A stretch of 56,860 nucleotides of DNA from Bacteroidales bacterium (GCA_017443465.1 JAFRXO010000038.1:1-56860); one strand, 5' to 3'. Positions 44,735 through 53,818 are shown, counted from the first letter of the stretch. Program-made: numbers and translations. The notes: generated from the letters alone by a model not told the origin.

Positions 44735-46237
44735 ATGAAACATCTCGCAGCCATTCTGTTATGTACCGCAGCCCTGATGTCTGGCGCTGCATGTTCCGGA
44801 AGCAAGATAGGATACGAACCCGATACTGAAACCGTACTCCGAAACCCCCTCAACGGCTGGGTGATGTACCTCGGCCGCAGCTGGGATGATTCGTTCTGGG
44901 AGAAAAACGGCTACGATGCCATGCCCACCTCGTCCGGAGAGACAGTAATGGTCAGTGATTATGCCAACACGGCATATGTCCGCACCAATTGGGTATCCTT
45001 CGAACCCGAAGAAGGGAAATATGCTTGGCTGGATCCGGATTCCAGGTTGAACAAACTCTTCCGCTCCGTCCTGGACAGGGGGATGAAACTCAGCTTCCGA
45101 ATTGTGGTTGATGGCCGCGACCAGCGCCAGAATACCCCGGACTACGTGTTCGACGCCGGAGCCGGGTATTTCACTTCGATGGTTGGCAGGAACGAAGTCC
45201 GTTCCCCTTATCCTGACGATCCGGTGTTCCAGGAAAAATACAGCAAGTTCATCGAGGCGCTTGCCGCCGAATACAACGACATCGACAAGGTTGACTTCAT
45301 CGATGCCTATGGTTTGGGCAAATGGGGTGAAGGGCACAGCCTTGTCTATAAGGATTCCACCAAGAACAGCGAAGTCATGGAGTGGATTACCAGTCTGTAC
45401 GCCCGGACCTTTACTGAGATACCTCTCGTCATAAACTACCACCGCCTGCTCGGTGAGCCCTCGAAGGATGGATGGGGCCCCGCTTCTAAAGTGTCGGAAG
45501 GACTTATCCGTCAAGCTATTGCAAACGGATATAGCCTGCGTCACGATGCCTTTGGAATGAACGGATACTGTCAGGACTGGGAAAAGGATTTCGCTGCTGA
45601 GTGGAAATTCCGCCGCCCCATTATCTTCGAAGGAGGATGGATTACCGCAGCGCACCACCGTTACTGGATCGATCCGAGCGGTGCATACCGCGAAGGGCAC
45701 TCCGAGGATGTACGGATGGGAGAATTCAAGGCGGCAGAAGAAGCTCATGTAAACATGATGGACCTGCGCGTAAACGATGAGATCCGCTCCTGGTTCGGAC
45801 AAGAATTCGACTTGGTCAAACGTTTCGTGGCAGAAGGCGGCTACAGGCTTTATCCTGAATGGGTGAAAGCTCCCGCCAGGGCCTCCGGCACCTTGAGTGT
45901 CAAGTACTCCTGGAAGAATATGGGCTGGGGTTACTGTCCTGTAAACATCCCACAGTGGAACTGGAGGTACACCGTCGGCATAGCCCTGTTGGACTCTGAG
46001 GGACAGCCCGTGAAGAAATGGGCATCAGACGAAACCGACTTGTCTCAGTGGATCAAAGGCAATTCATACCAATATGCTCAGGAGGTGTCTCTCGAAGGCA
46101 TCGCCCCCGGCCGCTACACCCTGGCAATCGGCCTGGTGGACAGGAAATCCGACCTCTCCCCCGGACTGGATGTGGCTGTGGATCCTTCCCTCAAAACCGG
46201 CGGCTGGGTAAAAGTCAGGCAGCTGACAGTGAAATAG
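44735..46237 (+). CDS. DUF4832 family lipoprotein, glycosidase-like
   Basis: This 500-residue protein has a lipoprotein signal (ALMSGAAC). An N-terminal barrel-like region resembles clan-A glycosidase-type DUF4832/DUF4874 proteins (LRNPLNGWVMYLGRSWDD, WLDPDSRLNKLFRSVLDRGMKLSFRI, FIDAYGLGKWGEGH). A C-terminal beta domain follows (about 385-500). E-rich segments such as FEGGW could hold catalytic residues, but these are not proven for the family. The ATG lies in a CATATG (44732-44737). It precedes the pectate-lyase-like gene by 41 bases on the same strand, so a common role in uronic-acid glycan breakdown is plausible. Confidence 0.82.
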   Translation: MKHLAAILLCTAALMSGAACSGSKIGYEPDTETVLRNPLNGWVMYLGRSWDDSFWEKNGYDAMPTSSGETVMVSDYANTAYVRTNWVSFEPEEGKYAWLDPDSRLNKLFRSVLDRGMKLSFRIVVDGRDQRQNTPDYVFDAGAGYFTSMVGRNEVRSPYPDDPVFQEKYSKFIEALAAEYNDIDKVDFIDAYGLGKWGEGHSLVYKDSTKNSEVMEWITSLYARTFTEIPLVINYHRLLGEPSKDGWGPASKVSEGLIRQAIANGYSLRHDAFGMNGYCQDWEKDFAAEWKFRRPIIFEGGWITAAHHRYWIDPSGAYREGHSEDVRMGEFKAAEEAHVNMMDLRVNDEIRSWFGQEFDLVKRFVAEGGYRLYPEWVKAPARASGTLSVKYSWKNMGWGYCPVNIPQWNWRYTVGIALLDSEGQPVKKWASDETDLSQWIKGNSYQYAQEVSLEGIAPGRYTLAIGLVDRKSDLSPGLDVAVDPSLKTGGWVKVRQLTVK

Positions 46238-46278
46238 GTTATTTCAAAGCTCATTAGCATAATATTCTAATAATAACT

Positions 46279-49266
46279 ATGAAAATAAAGATCATATGCT
46301 TTGTGACGGCACTGTGCTGCGCCTGGTCCGCTTCGGCGGTCCGCACCGAAAGCATATATACTCAGAAGCCTGACGATCCGGGGGCCTTGTATTTTACCCC
46401 CGAAGCCTTCGGCATATCGGCCGATGGCAAGAGTGATGTGTCTGAAGCCCTCCAGAAAGCCATCAACCAGGTGAAAACGGAGCAGGGCTTCGGCATCCTG
46501 TTCATTCCGGAAGGGAAATACCGGATCAGCCGCACAATCTATATCCCAGGCGCCGTCCGGGTCATCGGGTACGGGAAGCAGCGCCCCCAGTTCATATTGT
46601 CGAAGAATTCCCCAGGCTTCTCCGAACCACATCCCTCCGACAAGGGCAAAAGCAAGTATATGTTCTGGTTTACCGGAGGCCTCGTCATGGATGAGAACAG
46701 GATCGGGGATGCCGGTGCAGGCACTTTCTACAGCTGCATGTCCAATGTGGACATCAAGATCGAAGACGGTAATCCTGAGGCGGTTGCGCTCCGGACCCAC
46801 TATGCCCAGCATAGCTTCGTGAGCTATATGACAATCGACATCGGAAAGGGAAAGGCCGGATTGTTTGACGTGGGGAATGAGATGGAGAACCTCTCCTTCA
46901 TCGGAGGCGAGTACGGCATCCTGACCACGAAAGCCTCCCCGGGCTGGCAGGTCATGATGGTCGACTGCCGCTTCGAAAAGCAGCGGAAAGCCGCGATCCG
47001 CAGCCAGGAGGGCGGACTTGCAATAGTGAACCTCCAGGCGAAAGACGTCCCCACGGTGTTTGAGATAGAGGAAGGCTTCTGCGACCGCGTGTTCATGGAG
47101 AACTGCCGGTTCGAGAATGTCTCAGGTCCTGCCTTCGTAGTTGCGGTGGAGAATAATTCAAATACTGATGTGACGCTCCGGAACGTCATATGCAGCAAGG
47201 TGCCGGTACTGGTAAGCTATCCGCGCACCGGTGAAAAGACCATCGTATCCGATAAAATATACTGTGTCAGATCTTTCAACCACGGGCTCCAGATGGCCGG
47301 ACTGACTGACGAGCCGGCATATCGGACCGACATGGATATCGTCCCGATGGCTTCCCTGCCCCCTGTACTGCAGAATGACCTGCCGCGGCTTCCCGACATG
47401 GAAACATGGGTGAATGTCAGGGATTTCGGTGCCAAAGGCAATGGAGAGGCTGATGATACCGAAGCCATCCGCAAGGCGATGGCAACCGGTGACAATGTGT
47501 ATTTCCCGACAGGCTGGTACGTAGTTTCCGAGACAGTGAAGATGGGGCCACACACAAAATTCATAGGCCTGCATCCTTTCGCCACCCAGCTGAAACTCTT
47601 GGAAAGCACCCCGGCCTTCAGCGGATTCGGCTCACCCGCAGCCATCCTGGAATCTTCGGAAGGAGGAGACAACTGCCTCAACGGGATCGGAATAAACACC
47701 GGCGCCTTCAACTACCGTGCAGTCGGGGTGAAGTGGATGGCCGGGGAGGCTTCATATATGAATGATGTCAAGTATGTCGGAGGGCACGGCACTATGAGGC
47801 GCCCCACTCCCGGACAGGCCGGCGGATACAGGGGCGGCCGGGGCGGCGCACGCGTCAGCACACCTGAGGAACCGGTTCGCCTTCAGGGCTTTGACACCGC
47901 ATGGGACAACCAGCACTGGAGCCTATGGGTAGATGGCGGCGGTGGCACCTTCAAGGACATATGGACTGCGAACACATATGCCACAAGCGGCTTCCTGGCC
48001 ACGGACACTTCGGTACCCTCGCGCATATATGCGATGAGCATCGAGCACCATGTCCGCAATGAAGTGCGCCTCAGGAACGTTTCCAACTGGAAGATCTACT
48101 GCATGCAGACTGAGGAGGAGAGCGTCGAAAGCAAGGAGTGCCAGCCCATAGAGATGGATGACTGCCACGACATTACCTTCGCCCAGCTGTACATGTTCCG
48201 CGTCATCCGGTTCAACTGGCCATATCACAGTTCCGTGCGCCTGCGCGGCTGCCGCGACATCGAATTCCTGAATGTCCACAACTTCGGCCAGGTGAAGTAC
48301 ACCAACGACATCGCCATATATGACCAGGCGAAGGAGATCGAGGTCCGCCCGTGGGAGTTCGCCCGACTGCTTGTGACAGGGAACGAGTCCGCCTCCTTCA
48401 CGAAAACCAGTAACTCAGGCACGGCAGTCCGTATTGCCGCAGACATGGAATTCTCCGAAGGAATCGCCCATGACAGCAAGGGCAACCTGTATTTCTGCGA
48501 CCACAGGCTGCGCCGCGTCTGGCAATGGTCTCCGGAAAAAGGCCTGAAGCTTCTGGCAGATTTCCCGTGGAAACCCTGCAACATTGCCGTTGACACTCAG
48601 GACAATGTCCTCGTCACCTTCCGCTATGACCGCCAGCCCGGATTCGACGCCGATCCGGCGGATGTGTCAAACCTCCCGGACTCCTACGGCACTTCCTTCA
48701 GCGGCTGGGGCAACTCCGGCTTCGCAATCCGTGCATATGCTATCGATCCTGATGACCCCGAGAACAGCATACGCCTGCTCGACCTTGTAGATATGGGACA
48801 GGTACCTCATGTGGCCAAGGCGCTGTATCCCTCAAACCGCTGGCGTGATTACCATGACTTTTGGGCAAATGTGGTGTTCCGCCCCCAGAAATGCTTCCTC
48901 GCCCCTGACGGCCGCACCATCATCCCGCAGCAGTACGACCTGGCCCGCAGCACTTCGTTGATTGAGGCGGTTCCGGGAAAGAAAGTCTATCTGTCCGACG
49001 ATTATGACCGGAGGGTGATTACAGCTTCAGTCGCTTCCGACGGTTCTCTGTCCGATGCGAAGATATTCGCGGAAAGGGGCGAATTCGGTGTCGCCGTTGA
49101 TGCGGCCGGTAACGTGTACATTGCTGATGGTGAAGTGCTTGTGTACGGACCGGACGGCAGCTATAAACGCACCATCAAAGTCCCGGAACGCCCCTCGGCC
49201 ATGACCATAGTCGGGGACAAACTTTACATAACCGCCCGCAGCGGCTTATATGTACACGGAATCTGA
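46279..49266 (+). CDS. Double pectate-lyase-like beta-helix fused to SMP-30-like propeller
   Basis: This 995-residue secreted protein has a signal peptide (about 1-20). Two pectate_lyase_3/GH28-type right-handed beta-helix segments follow, starting at EAFGISADGKSDVSEALQKA (about 34) and NVRDFGAKGNGEADDTEAI (about 377). A glycine-rich loop sits around 510-530. From about 717 the protein becomes an SMP-30/gluconolactonase-like propeller (EFSEGIAHDSKGNLYFCDHRLRRVW, PCNIAVDTQDNVLVTF, EFGVAVDAAGNVYIADGEV). The combination suggests action on pectin-like polymers followed by lactone or aldonate handling. Catalytic residues in the helix part were not located. Confidence 0.85.
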   Translation: MKIKIICFVTALCCAWSASAVRTESIYTQKPDDPGALYFTPEAFGISADGKSDVSEALQKAINQVKTEQGFGILFIPEGKYRISRTIYIPGAVRVIGYGKQRPQFILSKNSPGFSEPHPSDKGKSKYMFWFTGGLVMDENRIGDAGAGTFYSCMSNVDIKIEDGNPEAVALRTHYAQHSFVSYMTIDIGKGKAGLFDVGNEMENLSFIGGEYGILTTKASPGWQVMMVDCRFEKQRKAAIRSQEGGLAIVNLQAKDVPTVFEIEEGFCDRVFMENCRFENVSGPAFVVAVENNSNTDVTLRNVICSKVPVLVSYPRTGEKTIVSDKIYCVRSFNHGLQMAGLTDEPAYRTDMDIVPMASLPPVLQNDLPRLPDMETWVNVRDFGAKGNGEADDTEAIRKAMATGDNVYFPTGWYVVSETVKMGPHTKFIGLHPFATQLKLLESTPAFSGFGSPAAILESSEGGDNCLNGIGINTGAFNYRAVGVKWMAGEASYMNDVKYVGGHGTMRRPTPGQAGGYRGGRGGARVSTPEEPVRLQGFDTAWDNQHWSLWVDGGGGTFKDIWTANTYATSGFLATDTSVPSRIYAMSIEHHVRNEVRLRNVSNWKIYCMQTEEESVESKECQPIEMDDCHDITFAQLYMFRVIRFNWPYHSSVRLRGCRDIEFLNVHNFGQVKYTNDIAIYDQAKEIEVRPWEFARLLVTGNESASFTKTSNSGTAVRIAADMEFSEGIAHDSKGNLYFCDHRLRRVWQWSPEKGLKLLADFPWKPCNIAVDTQDNVLVTFRYDRQPGFDADPADVSNLPDSYGTSFSGWGNSGFAIRAYAIDPDDPENSIRLLDLVDMGQVPHVAKALYPSNRWRDYHDFWANVVFRPQKCFLAPDGRTIIPQQYDLARSTSLIEAVPGKKVYLSDDYDRRVITASVASDGSLSDAKIFAERGEFGVAVDAAGNVYIADGEVLVYGPDGSYKRTIKVPERPSAMTIVGDKLYITARSGLYVHGI

Positions 49267-49287
49267 TTCCCCCGTCTGACCGCCCTG

Positions 49288-51462
49288 TCAGTCCGGGAGC
49301 CTCCTGACATGATATCTGCCTCTCTTGACGGCAGATATAACGGCGCAGCCTTCATTTTCCGCGACGTCATATGTCATCGTTTTCTTACCATCAGGGAATG
49401 TCACTCTCCACTTTCCCGGAGCCAGGTCGGTCAGAAGCATTTTTTCATATGAACCGCGCGGCAGGGTAAATACGAACCCGCCGTCGATGAAGGCGCCATT
49501 CCTGCTGAACATCACGACCCGCCCGTCAAAGGCAGCACCGACGACCAGGTCGCCGTCTACCCGGGTAACCTTCCCGGTTTTCGCTCCCCTGTCGGCCACC
49601 TGCATGACGTTAAGGAAACAGTCCTCGGCAGCCGCTGCCTGCGGACATATCTCAAGGCGCCAGTGTCCGACATGATCCGGGATGCTCTTTTTCGTAGGGT
49701 CCTCGTAGTTCTTCCCGAACACCCAGAACTCTTTTCCGGGGCCACCGACCGTGGAGATTGAAGCATCAGATGGAAGGAGTGTCGTACAGCGCAGCATCCC
49801 CTCTCCGGCATATGCCGTGGAGACATTGCCCTTTACTAATGGTTCATCCTGTGTGTGGAGCAAAAAGAATTTCTTGAAATCCGGATTGGTTGACACTACA
49901 TGGTCATATACCACCAGTGCTGCAGGCCGGGTTTTGTCATGCATGTCCATGTACACGAATGACCGTCTTACGTCCTTGGCTTTCGATGACCTGTATGCCG
50001 GCGTAATATCGCATTTCAGCAGGGAGAAATCCCCGTCGTTCCAATGGGAAAGGGTCTTCCCGAAAAGATAATCATCAGTAAGCAGATGCTCGAGGTCAGG
50101 GCACTGATGTCCGTAATCGGGGACTCTCTGTCCGCCGTCATTGCCGAATCTTCCTCCGAAATCCTCATCCGGGTCATAGATCAGCAGTCCGTTATGGGCT
50201 ATGGTGCGCTTGGAGTAACAGGTGTTGTGAGGATCGTTGTAACTGGCATAGAAACCACTGTCCAGGGCCAGAGGCTCTTTATAATAGATATAGAAAGTCC
50301 CGGCATCCAGATGTTGGTGATTCCCTACGAACCTCTCTATCATCCTCATCTCGACAACCGCTGCATCCTTGCCCCATCCCGTACGGGAGATCATCGAGCC
50401 TGTCGGTGACCCGAAATACCGCGTAAGCGGCAAACTGTCAGGCGCTTTCATCTCCAGGTCATAATCTCTGCACAGCAAATCGAATATGAGCATATGCGCA
50501 CTTATCTTCGACTTGCGGGCATATTCATATGCGATGTAGGGATCCTTGAAGTAACTGGATGAGAGCATGGAGATATTTGAGTAGTCAGGGTTGTCATAGT
50601 TGTAACAATCCCCTGCAGGCAGGATGAGGTCGTTCCCGAAACGCCGGTATATCATGTCATATATCACGGTCCCGAGATGATCATCAAACACCTTCCCGCC
50701 CCCTGCTTTCTCCAACAGCCACTGACAGCTGAAATCGCCTATCAGCCTGGGACTGATGTATGCCGTACCCTGATGTGAGCCGCTGCCCTGGAAGACATAG
50801 TTCCTGCCCGGGAAGAACTTGCTTTCAAGCAGATCCATTGTTTCGTCGAGCATCTTGGGATACTCATCGTATATGGCAAGTCCGGCTGCGAGGAAGTCCC
50901 TCATGATCATTTTCTCGCTGTAATGACCGCATATGTAAAGGCCCTTGCGGAAAGGCCAGCCGCATTCCATCATCTCGGCGCAGCGGACTATCTGCTCGAC
51001 ATATTCTTTCTTTTGGATCTCCGTCAGAAGCGGGAAGCACCAGTCATATACAAGCGCACCGACGAACATCATCTCGCCACAGGGGCGTGTCATGTCATTC
51101 TCCGTCCCGAAACGAGCCGTTTTCAATGTGTCAAGCATCGATGCTACCGCCCTCTTCCCCGCTTTGGCATCCCCATACAGGAGGAAGTTCAAAGCATCCA
51201 GCTCGGATTGCATCGTCACACCGCGCATCATCATCCAGCTGTCGCTTTTCTTCCAGTTGATCCGCTGCTTTTCCTCAGAGGTCAAAGGGACTGCAATCTG
51301 CCTCATGCGCTGAAGTGTCGCTTGGGCTTCCGGCCTTTTCACCCTTTCCCTGACCGCAGGGATATCAGCTTTCTGGACAAGGATACGTGGGTGGTCAGCA
51401 GGAGGGGTAAAGCTGCTTAACGCTAAAGACAAGACAGTGAAAAGGAGGCAGAACGAGTTCAT
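49288..51462 (-). CDS. Heparinase II/III family polysaccharide lyase
   Basis: This 724-residue secreted protein has a signal peptide (about 1-18). An N-terminal alpha/alpha toroid extends to about 340. The C-terminal beta domain contains GNHQHLDAGTFYIYYKEPLALDSGFY (H382, H384 and D386 region), the hallmark of Hepar_II_III proteins. Such lyases break uronic-acid glycosidic bonds in heparin-, alginate- or pectin-like polymers. The substrate is unclear; proximity to the pectate-lyase-like gene favours a plant or uronate polymer. It converges on that gene with a 21-base gap. Confidence 0.86.
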   Translation of the reverse strand: MNSFCLLFTVLSLALSSFTPPADHPRILVQKADIPAVRERVKRPEAQATLQRMRQIAVPLTSEEKQRINWKKSDSWMMMRGVTMQSELDALNFLLYGDAKAGKRAVASMLDTLKTARFGTENDMTRPCGEMMFVGALVYDWCFPLLTEIQKKEYVEQIVRCAEMMECGWPFRKGLYICGHYSEKMIMRDFLAAGLAIYDEYPKMLDETMDLLESKFFPGRNYVFQGSGSHQGTAYISPRLIGDFSCQWLLEKAGGGKVFDDHLGTVIYDMIYRRFGNDLILPAGDCYNYDNPDYSNISMLSSSYFKDPYIAYEYARKSKISAHMLIFDLLCRDYDLEMKAPDSLPLTRYFGSPTGSMISRTGWGKDAAVVEMRMIERFVGNHQHLDAGTFYIYYKEPLALDSGFYASYNDPHNTCYSKRTIAHNGLLIYDPDEDFGGRFGNDGGQRVPDYGHQCPDLEHLLTDDYLFGKTLSHWNDGDFSLLKCDITPAYRSSKAKDVRRSFVYMDMHDKTRPAALVVYDHVVSTNPDFKKFFLLHTQDEPLVKGNVSTAYAGEGMLRCTTLLPSDASISTVGGPGKEFWVFGKNYEDPTKKSIPDHVGHWRLEICPQAAAAEDCFLNVMQVADRGAKTGKVTRVDGDLVVGAAFDGRVVMFSRNGAFIDGGFVFTLPRGSYEKMLLTDLAPGKWRVTFPDGKKTMTYDVAENEGCAVISAVKRGRYHVRRLPD

Positions 51463-51508
51463 GGTTACTAAGTTTGTTTGTAAAAATAATTATTATTAAA
51501 AAAAATTG

Positions 51509-51525
51509 TAAATTTGTAATTACAA
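51509..51525 (+). promoter_or_regulatory. Promoter box and palindrome upstream of the barrel gene
   Basis: TAAATTTG (51509-51516) matches the -7 element. The perfect 12-base palindrome TTGTAATTACAA (51514-51525) overlaps its end and the expected start site, and another TTACAA follows. This position suits a repressor. The ATG of the barrel protein is at 51543. The surrounding stretch is very rich in A and T. Confidence 0.5.
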
Positions 51526-51542
51526 TTACAATATCACTTATT

Positions 51543-52064
51543 ATGAAAAAAGCACTTAAGACTCTTGTTGTCGCAGCAGCTATGTTGCTCGGCACACAGG
51601 CTTTCGGCCAGGTTACTTTTACATTTGGTTATGAGCAGCCTTCGTATTCCGGAGATGAAATTTCATGGAATTATAACGGCTTCTACACTGGCATTTTGAC
51701 ACAGTTCAATATTTCTGATGTAGTTTACTTTGAGCCGGGGTTACTGTTTGATATGGCTTTCAAAGATGGAGATAACATCTCATATCTGCGTCTTCCTCTC
51801 CATATCGGTGCTGGCATGGCTCTCGGAAACGGCTTCGACCTTTTCGCTACCGCTGGTCCCGGACTCTCCGTAGGTCTTTTCGGCACGGATGATCCCTTCG
51901 ATGTTTATAATCGCTTCGATGTCAACTTCGGTCTTGAAGCAGGAATCCGTCTGAACAGCAAATACGAGTTCCGTTTCGGATATGACTGGGGTCTCCTCAA
52001 GGCTATTGACGACACTAAAGTCCACAGGAATATTATTCATGCAGGTCTCGCATACTGCTTCTAG
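51543..52064 (+). CDS. Small outer-membrane beta-barrel protein
   Basis: The frame is open upstream through the promoter, but ATG 51543 gives MKKALKTLVVAAAMLLGTQAFGQ, a clear signal peptide, and 173 residues. The rest is alternating hydrophobic/polar beta strands with Gly-rich turns (GAGMALGNGFDLFATAGPGLSVGLFG) and a C-terminal aromatic Phe, typical of eight-stranded outer-membrane barrels. It has no other domain. A terminator lies 22 bases beyond the stop. A porin, adhesin or structural role cannot be separated. Confidence 0.82.
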   Translation: MKKALKTLVVAAAMLLGTQAFGQVTFTFGYEQPSYSGDEISWNYNGFYTGILTQFNISDVVYFEPGLLFDMAFKDGDNISYLRLPLHIGAGMALGNGFDLFATAGPGLSVGLFGTDDPFDVYNRFDVNFGLEAGIRLNSKYEFRFGYDWGLLKAIDDTKVHRNIIHAGLAYCF

Positions 52065-52086
52065 GATTTAAAAGACATTACCAATA

Positions 52087-52130
52087 AAAAGCGGGGAGCT
52101 CCGAAATGAAGCTTCCCGCTTTTCTTTTTC
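52087..52130. terminator. Bidirectional intrinsic terminator
   Basis: AAAAGCGGGGAGCT (52087-52100) pairs with AGCTTCCCGCTTTT (52110-52123), one wobble, followed by CTTTTTC on the plus strand. On the minus strand the stem is followed by TATTGG after the T-run. It separates the convergent barrel and CDF genes. Confidence 0.82.
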
Positions 52131-52154
52131 CCGTAATAACGGAAATCCGGATTA

Positions 52155-53258
52155 TCACTCGCTGTAATTGTGGTCTATGACGATTGTCACCTGCATATCC
52201 GGAGCCAATGGCTGTATTTCTTCGGTCAGTCGCCGGCAAAGGGCCGCATCATCGTGGGACGAGATGTCTGGTACCACATCCACAGACAGCATCCTCTCCT
52301 TCTCAGAACAATAGAAAGCGTGTACCTGGACAAGCTCCTTATGGGCAGCTAGTGCCTTCATCACCTTAGCCTGAAGGTCAGTACGCTGGTTGTCTCCTGT
52401 AGCTACGGCATATATGCCCACAGTCATGATGATTCCATGCCGGACGGACATCAGAGTGGAGATCTTGCGTGTGAGGCCGTGGATTTCATGTGCGGACAAG
52501 GTGTCAAGGACGCTGATATGCAATGAACCGATCATCACGTCCGGGCCATAGTTATGGAGGATGATATCGAACACCCCACGGACACCGTCAAAACCCATGA
52601 TCTCCTGCTTGATTTCCTTAATGAGTCCGGGTGAGACCCTGGCACCTAGCAGTTCATTTACAGGAGAAGCCAGCATCTCGATACCCGCCTTGATAATCAA
52701 TATGGAAATCAGGGCACCGAGGATGCCGTCAAGGGATATCCCCCAAATCAGCATGATCCCGGCCGACACTAGCGTAGCCGTAGTGATGATGGCATCGAAC
52801 AGAGCATCCGATCCGGATGCCGTCAGGGCATCGCTTTTCAGCTGCTCCCCTTTCTTCTTGACATACCATCCCAGCAGGAGTTTGACGACAATGGCGACTA
52901 TGATGACGATGAGAGTCGGAGTCGTATAGCTCGGCTCCGCAGGATCAATGATTTTCTTCACCGACTCGATGAGAGAGGTGATTCCGGCGGACAGGACTAT
53001 GACGGAAATAATGATGGCACTGAAGTACTCGATGCGCCCGAAACCAAAAGGATGCTCGCGGTCTGCCGGACGCTGCGACAGCTTAGTGCCTATAATAGTG
53101 ATAACACTTGAAAGGGCATCACTGAGATTGTTCACCGCATCCATGACTATGGCCACGCTGTTCGCGATAAAGCCAACCGCAGCCTTGAATGCCGCTAATA
53201 ACACATTGGCGACAATCCCGATGACACTTGTACGAATGATCTGAGAACTCCGGTCCAT
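52155..53258 (-). CDS. CDF family metal exporter, probably Mn2+-type
   Basis: This 367-residue protein has six transmembrane helices and a C-terminal cytoplasmic domain of the cation diffusion facilitator type, with HPFGFGRIEYFSA after helix 2. The metal site can be read from the sequence. Helix 2 carries N43-x3-D47 (DAVNNLSDALSS) and helix 5 carries D151-x3-D155 (SDALFDAI). This N/D plus D/D pattern is associated with manganese exporters such as MntE rather than Zn exporters (H/D plus H/D). Metal choice is inference. A GAGCATATGCTC palindrome lies just upstream (53267-53278). Confidence 0.87.
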   Translation of the reverse strand: MDRSSQIIRTSVIGIVANVLLAAFKAAVGFIANSVAIVMDAVNNLSDALSSVITIIGTKLSQRPADREHPFGFGRIEYFSAIIISVIVLSAGITSLIESVKKIIDPAEPSYTTPTLIVIIVAIVVKLLLGWYVKKKGEQLKSDALTASGSDALFDAIITTATLVSAGIMLIWGISLDGILGALISILIIKAGIEMLASPVNELLGARVSPGLIKEIKQEIMGFDGVRGVFDIILHNYGPDVMIGSLHISVLDTLSAHEIHGLTRKISTLMSVRHGIIMTVGIYAVATGDNQRTDLQAKVMKALAAHKELVQVHAFYCSEKERMLSVDVVPDISSHDDAALCRRLTEEIQPLAPDMQVTIVIDHNYSE

Positions 53259-53338
53259 ACACGATTGAGCATATGCTCCTGTTTTGCGTTTCTTATATGC
53301 CTTTGAACGATAAAGTTATAAAAAAAACAAAGAAATGC

Positions 53339-53346
53339 TATATTTG
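53339..53346 (+). promoter_or_regulatory. Putative -7 box of the thioesterase gene
   Basis: TATATTTG matches TAnnTTTG and lies 27 bases before the ATG at 53374. No -33 TTTG is at 20 bases. Confidence 0.4.
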
Positions 53347-53373
53347 AATCAAAGGGATAATATAAATACTGAT

Positions 53374-53784
53374 ATGACACTGAAGGATTTCCTCAACTCC
53401 AACGACAGTTTCGCGGCTGGATGCGGGGCGCGGCTCGTAGAAGTCTCTCCAGGGACTGCCGTTGCCATTATGGAAGTGACCCCGGCACATCTAAACGCCG
53501 GTGATGTCTGCCAAGGCGGTGCGATTTTTACGCTGGCAGACCTTGTGTTCGCGGCATTGGTGAATCAGGGCGAAAACCTCACCTTCGCCATTAATTCTAC
53601 TATCTATTACCATATTTCCGCCCACGAGGGGGACACGCTTCGGGCAGAAGGGCGGCTCACCTGCAATCACCATCGTATTCCTTCCGTAGAGGTGGAAGTC
53701 ACGAATCAGGAAGGCATACGCATAGCCACCTTTACCGGACAAGCCTACACCAGCCGCAATCCGATTTGCATTTCTCCTAAGTAA
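53374..53784 (+). CDS. PaaI-type acyl-CoA thioesterase (hotdog fold)
   Basis: The frame extends to 53335, but ATG 53374 (MTLKDFLNSNDSFA) matches the usual N-terminus, giving 136 residues. The hotdog signature is HLNAGDVCQGGAIFTLADLVFAALVN, with the catalytic-type Asp at the start of the helix. PaaI-like thioesterases hydrolyse aryl- or acyl-CoA, for example to rescue CoA. No phenylacetate genes are nearby, so a housekeeping role is likelier. Confidence 0.85.
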   Translation: MTLKDFLNSNDSFAAGCGARLVEVSPGTAVAIMEVTPAHLNAGDVCQGGAIFTLADLVFAALVNQGENLTFAINSTIYYHISAHEGDTLRAEGRLTCNHHRIPSVEVEVTNQEGIRIATFTGQAYTSRNPICISPK

Positions 53785-53818
53785 TACCTGGATCTACTTT
53801 CTCAGTACTGTCAGTAAT

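Noticed and set aside
46231-46245. GAAATA/TATTTC inverted repeat at the end of the DUF4832 gene
   Set aside because: The stem is six A/T-rich pairs overlapping a stop codon, without a T-run, so chance is likely.
36721-51462. Classical polysaccharide utilisation locus
   Set aside because: No SusC, SusD, hybrid two-component or extracytoplasmic sigma/anti-sigma genes are present, and the strands are mixed.
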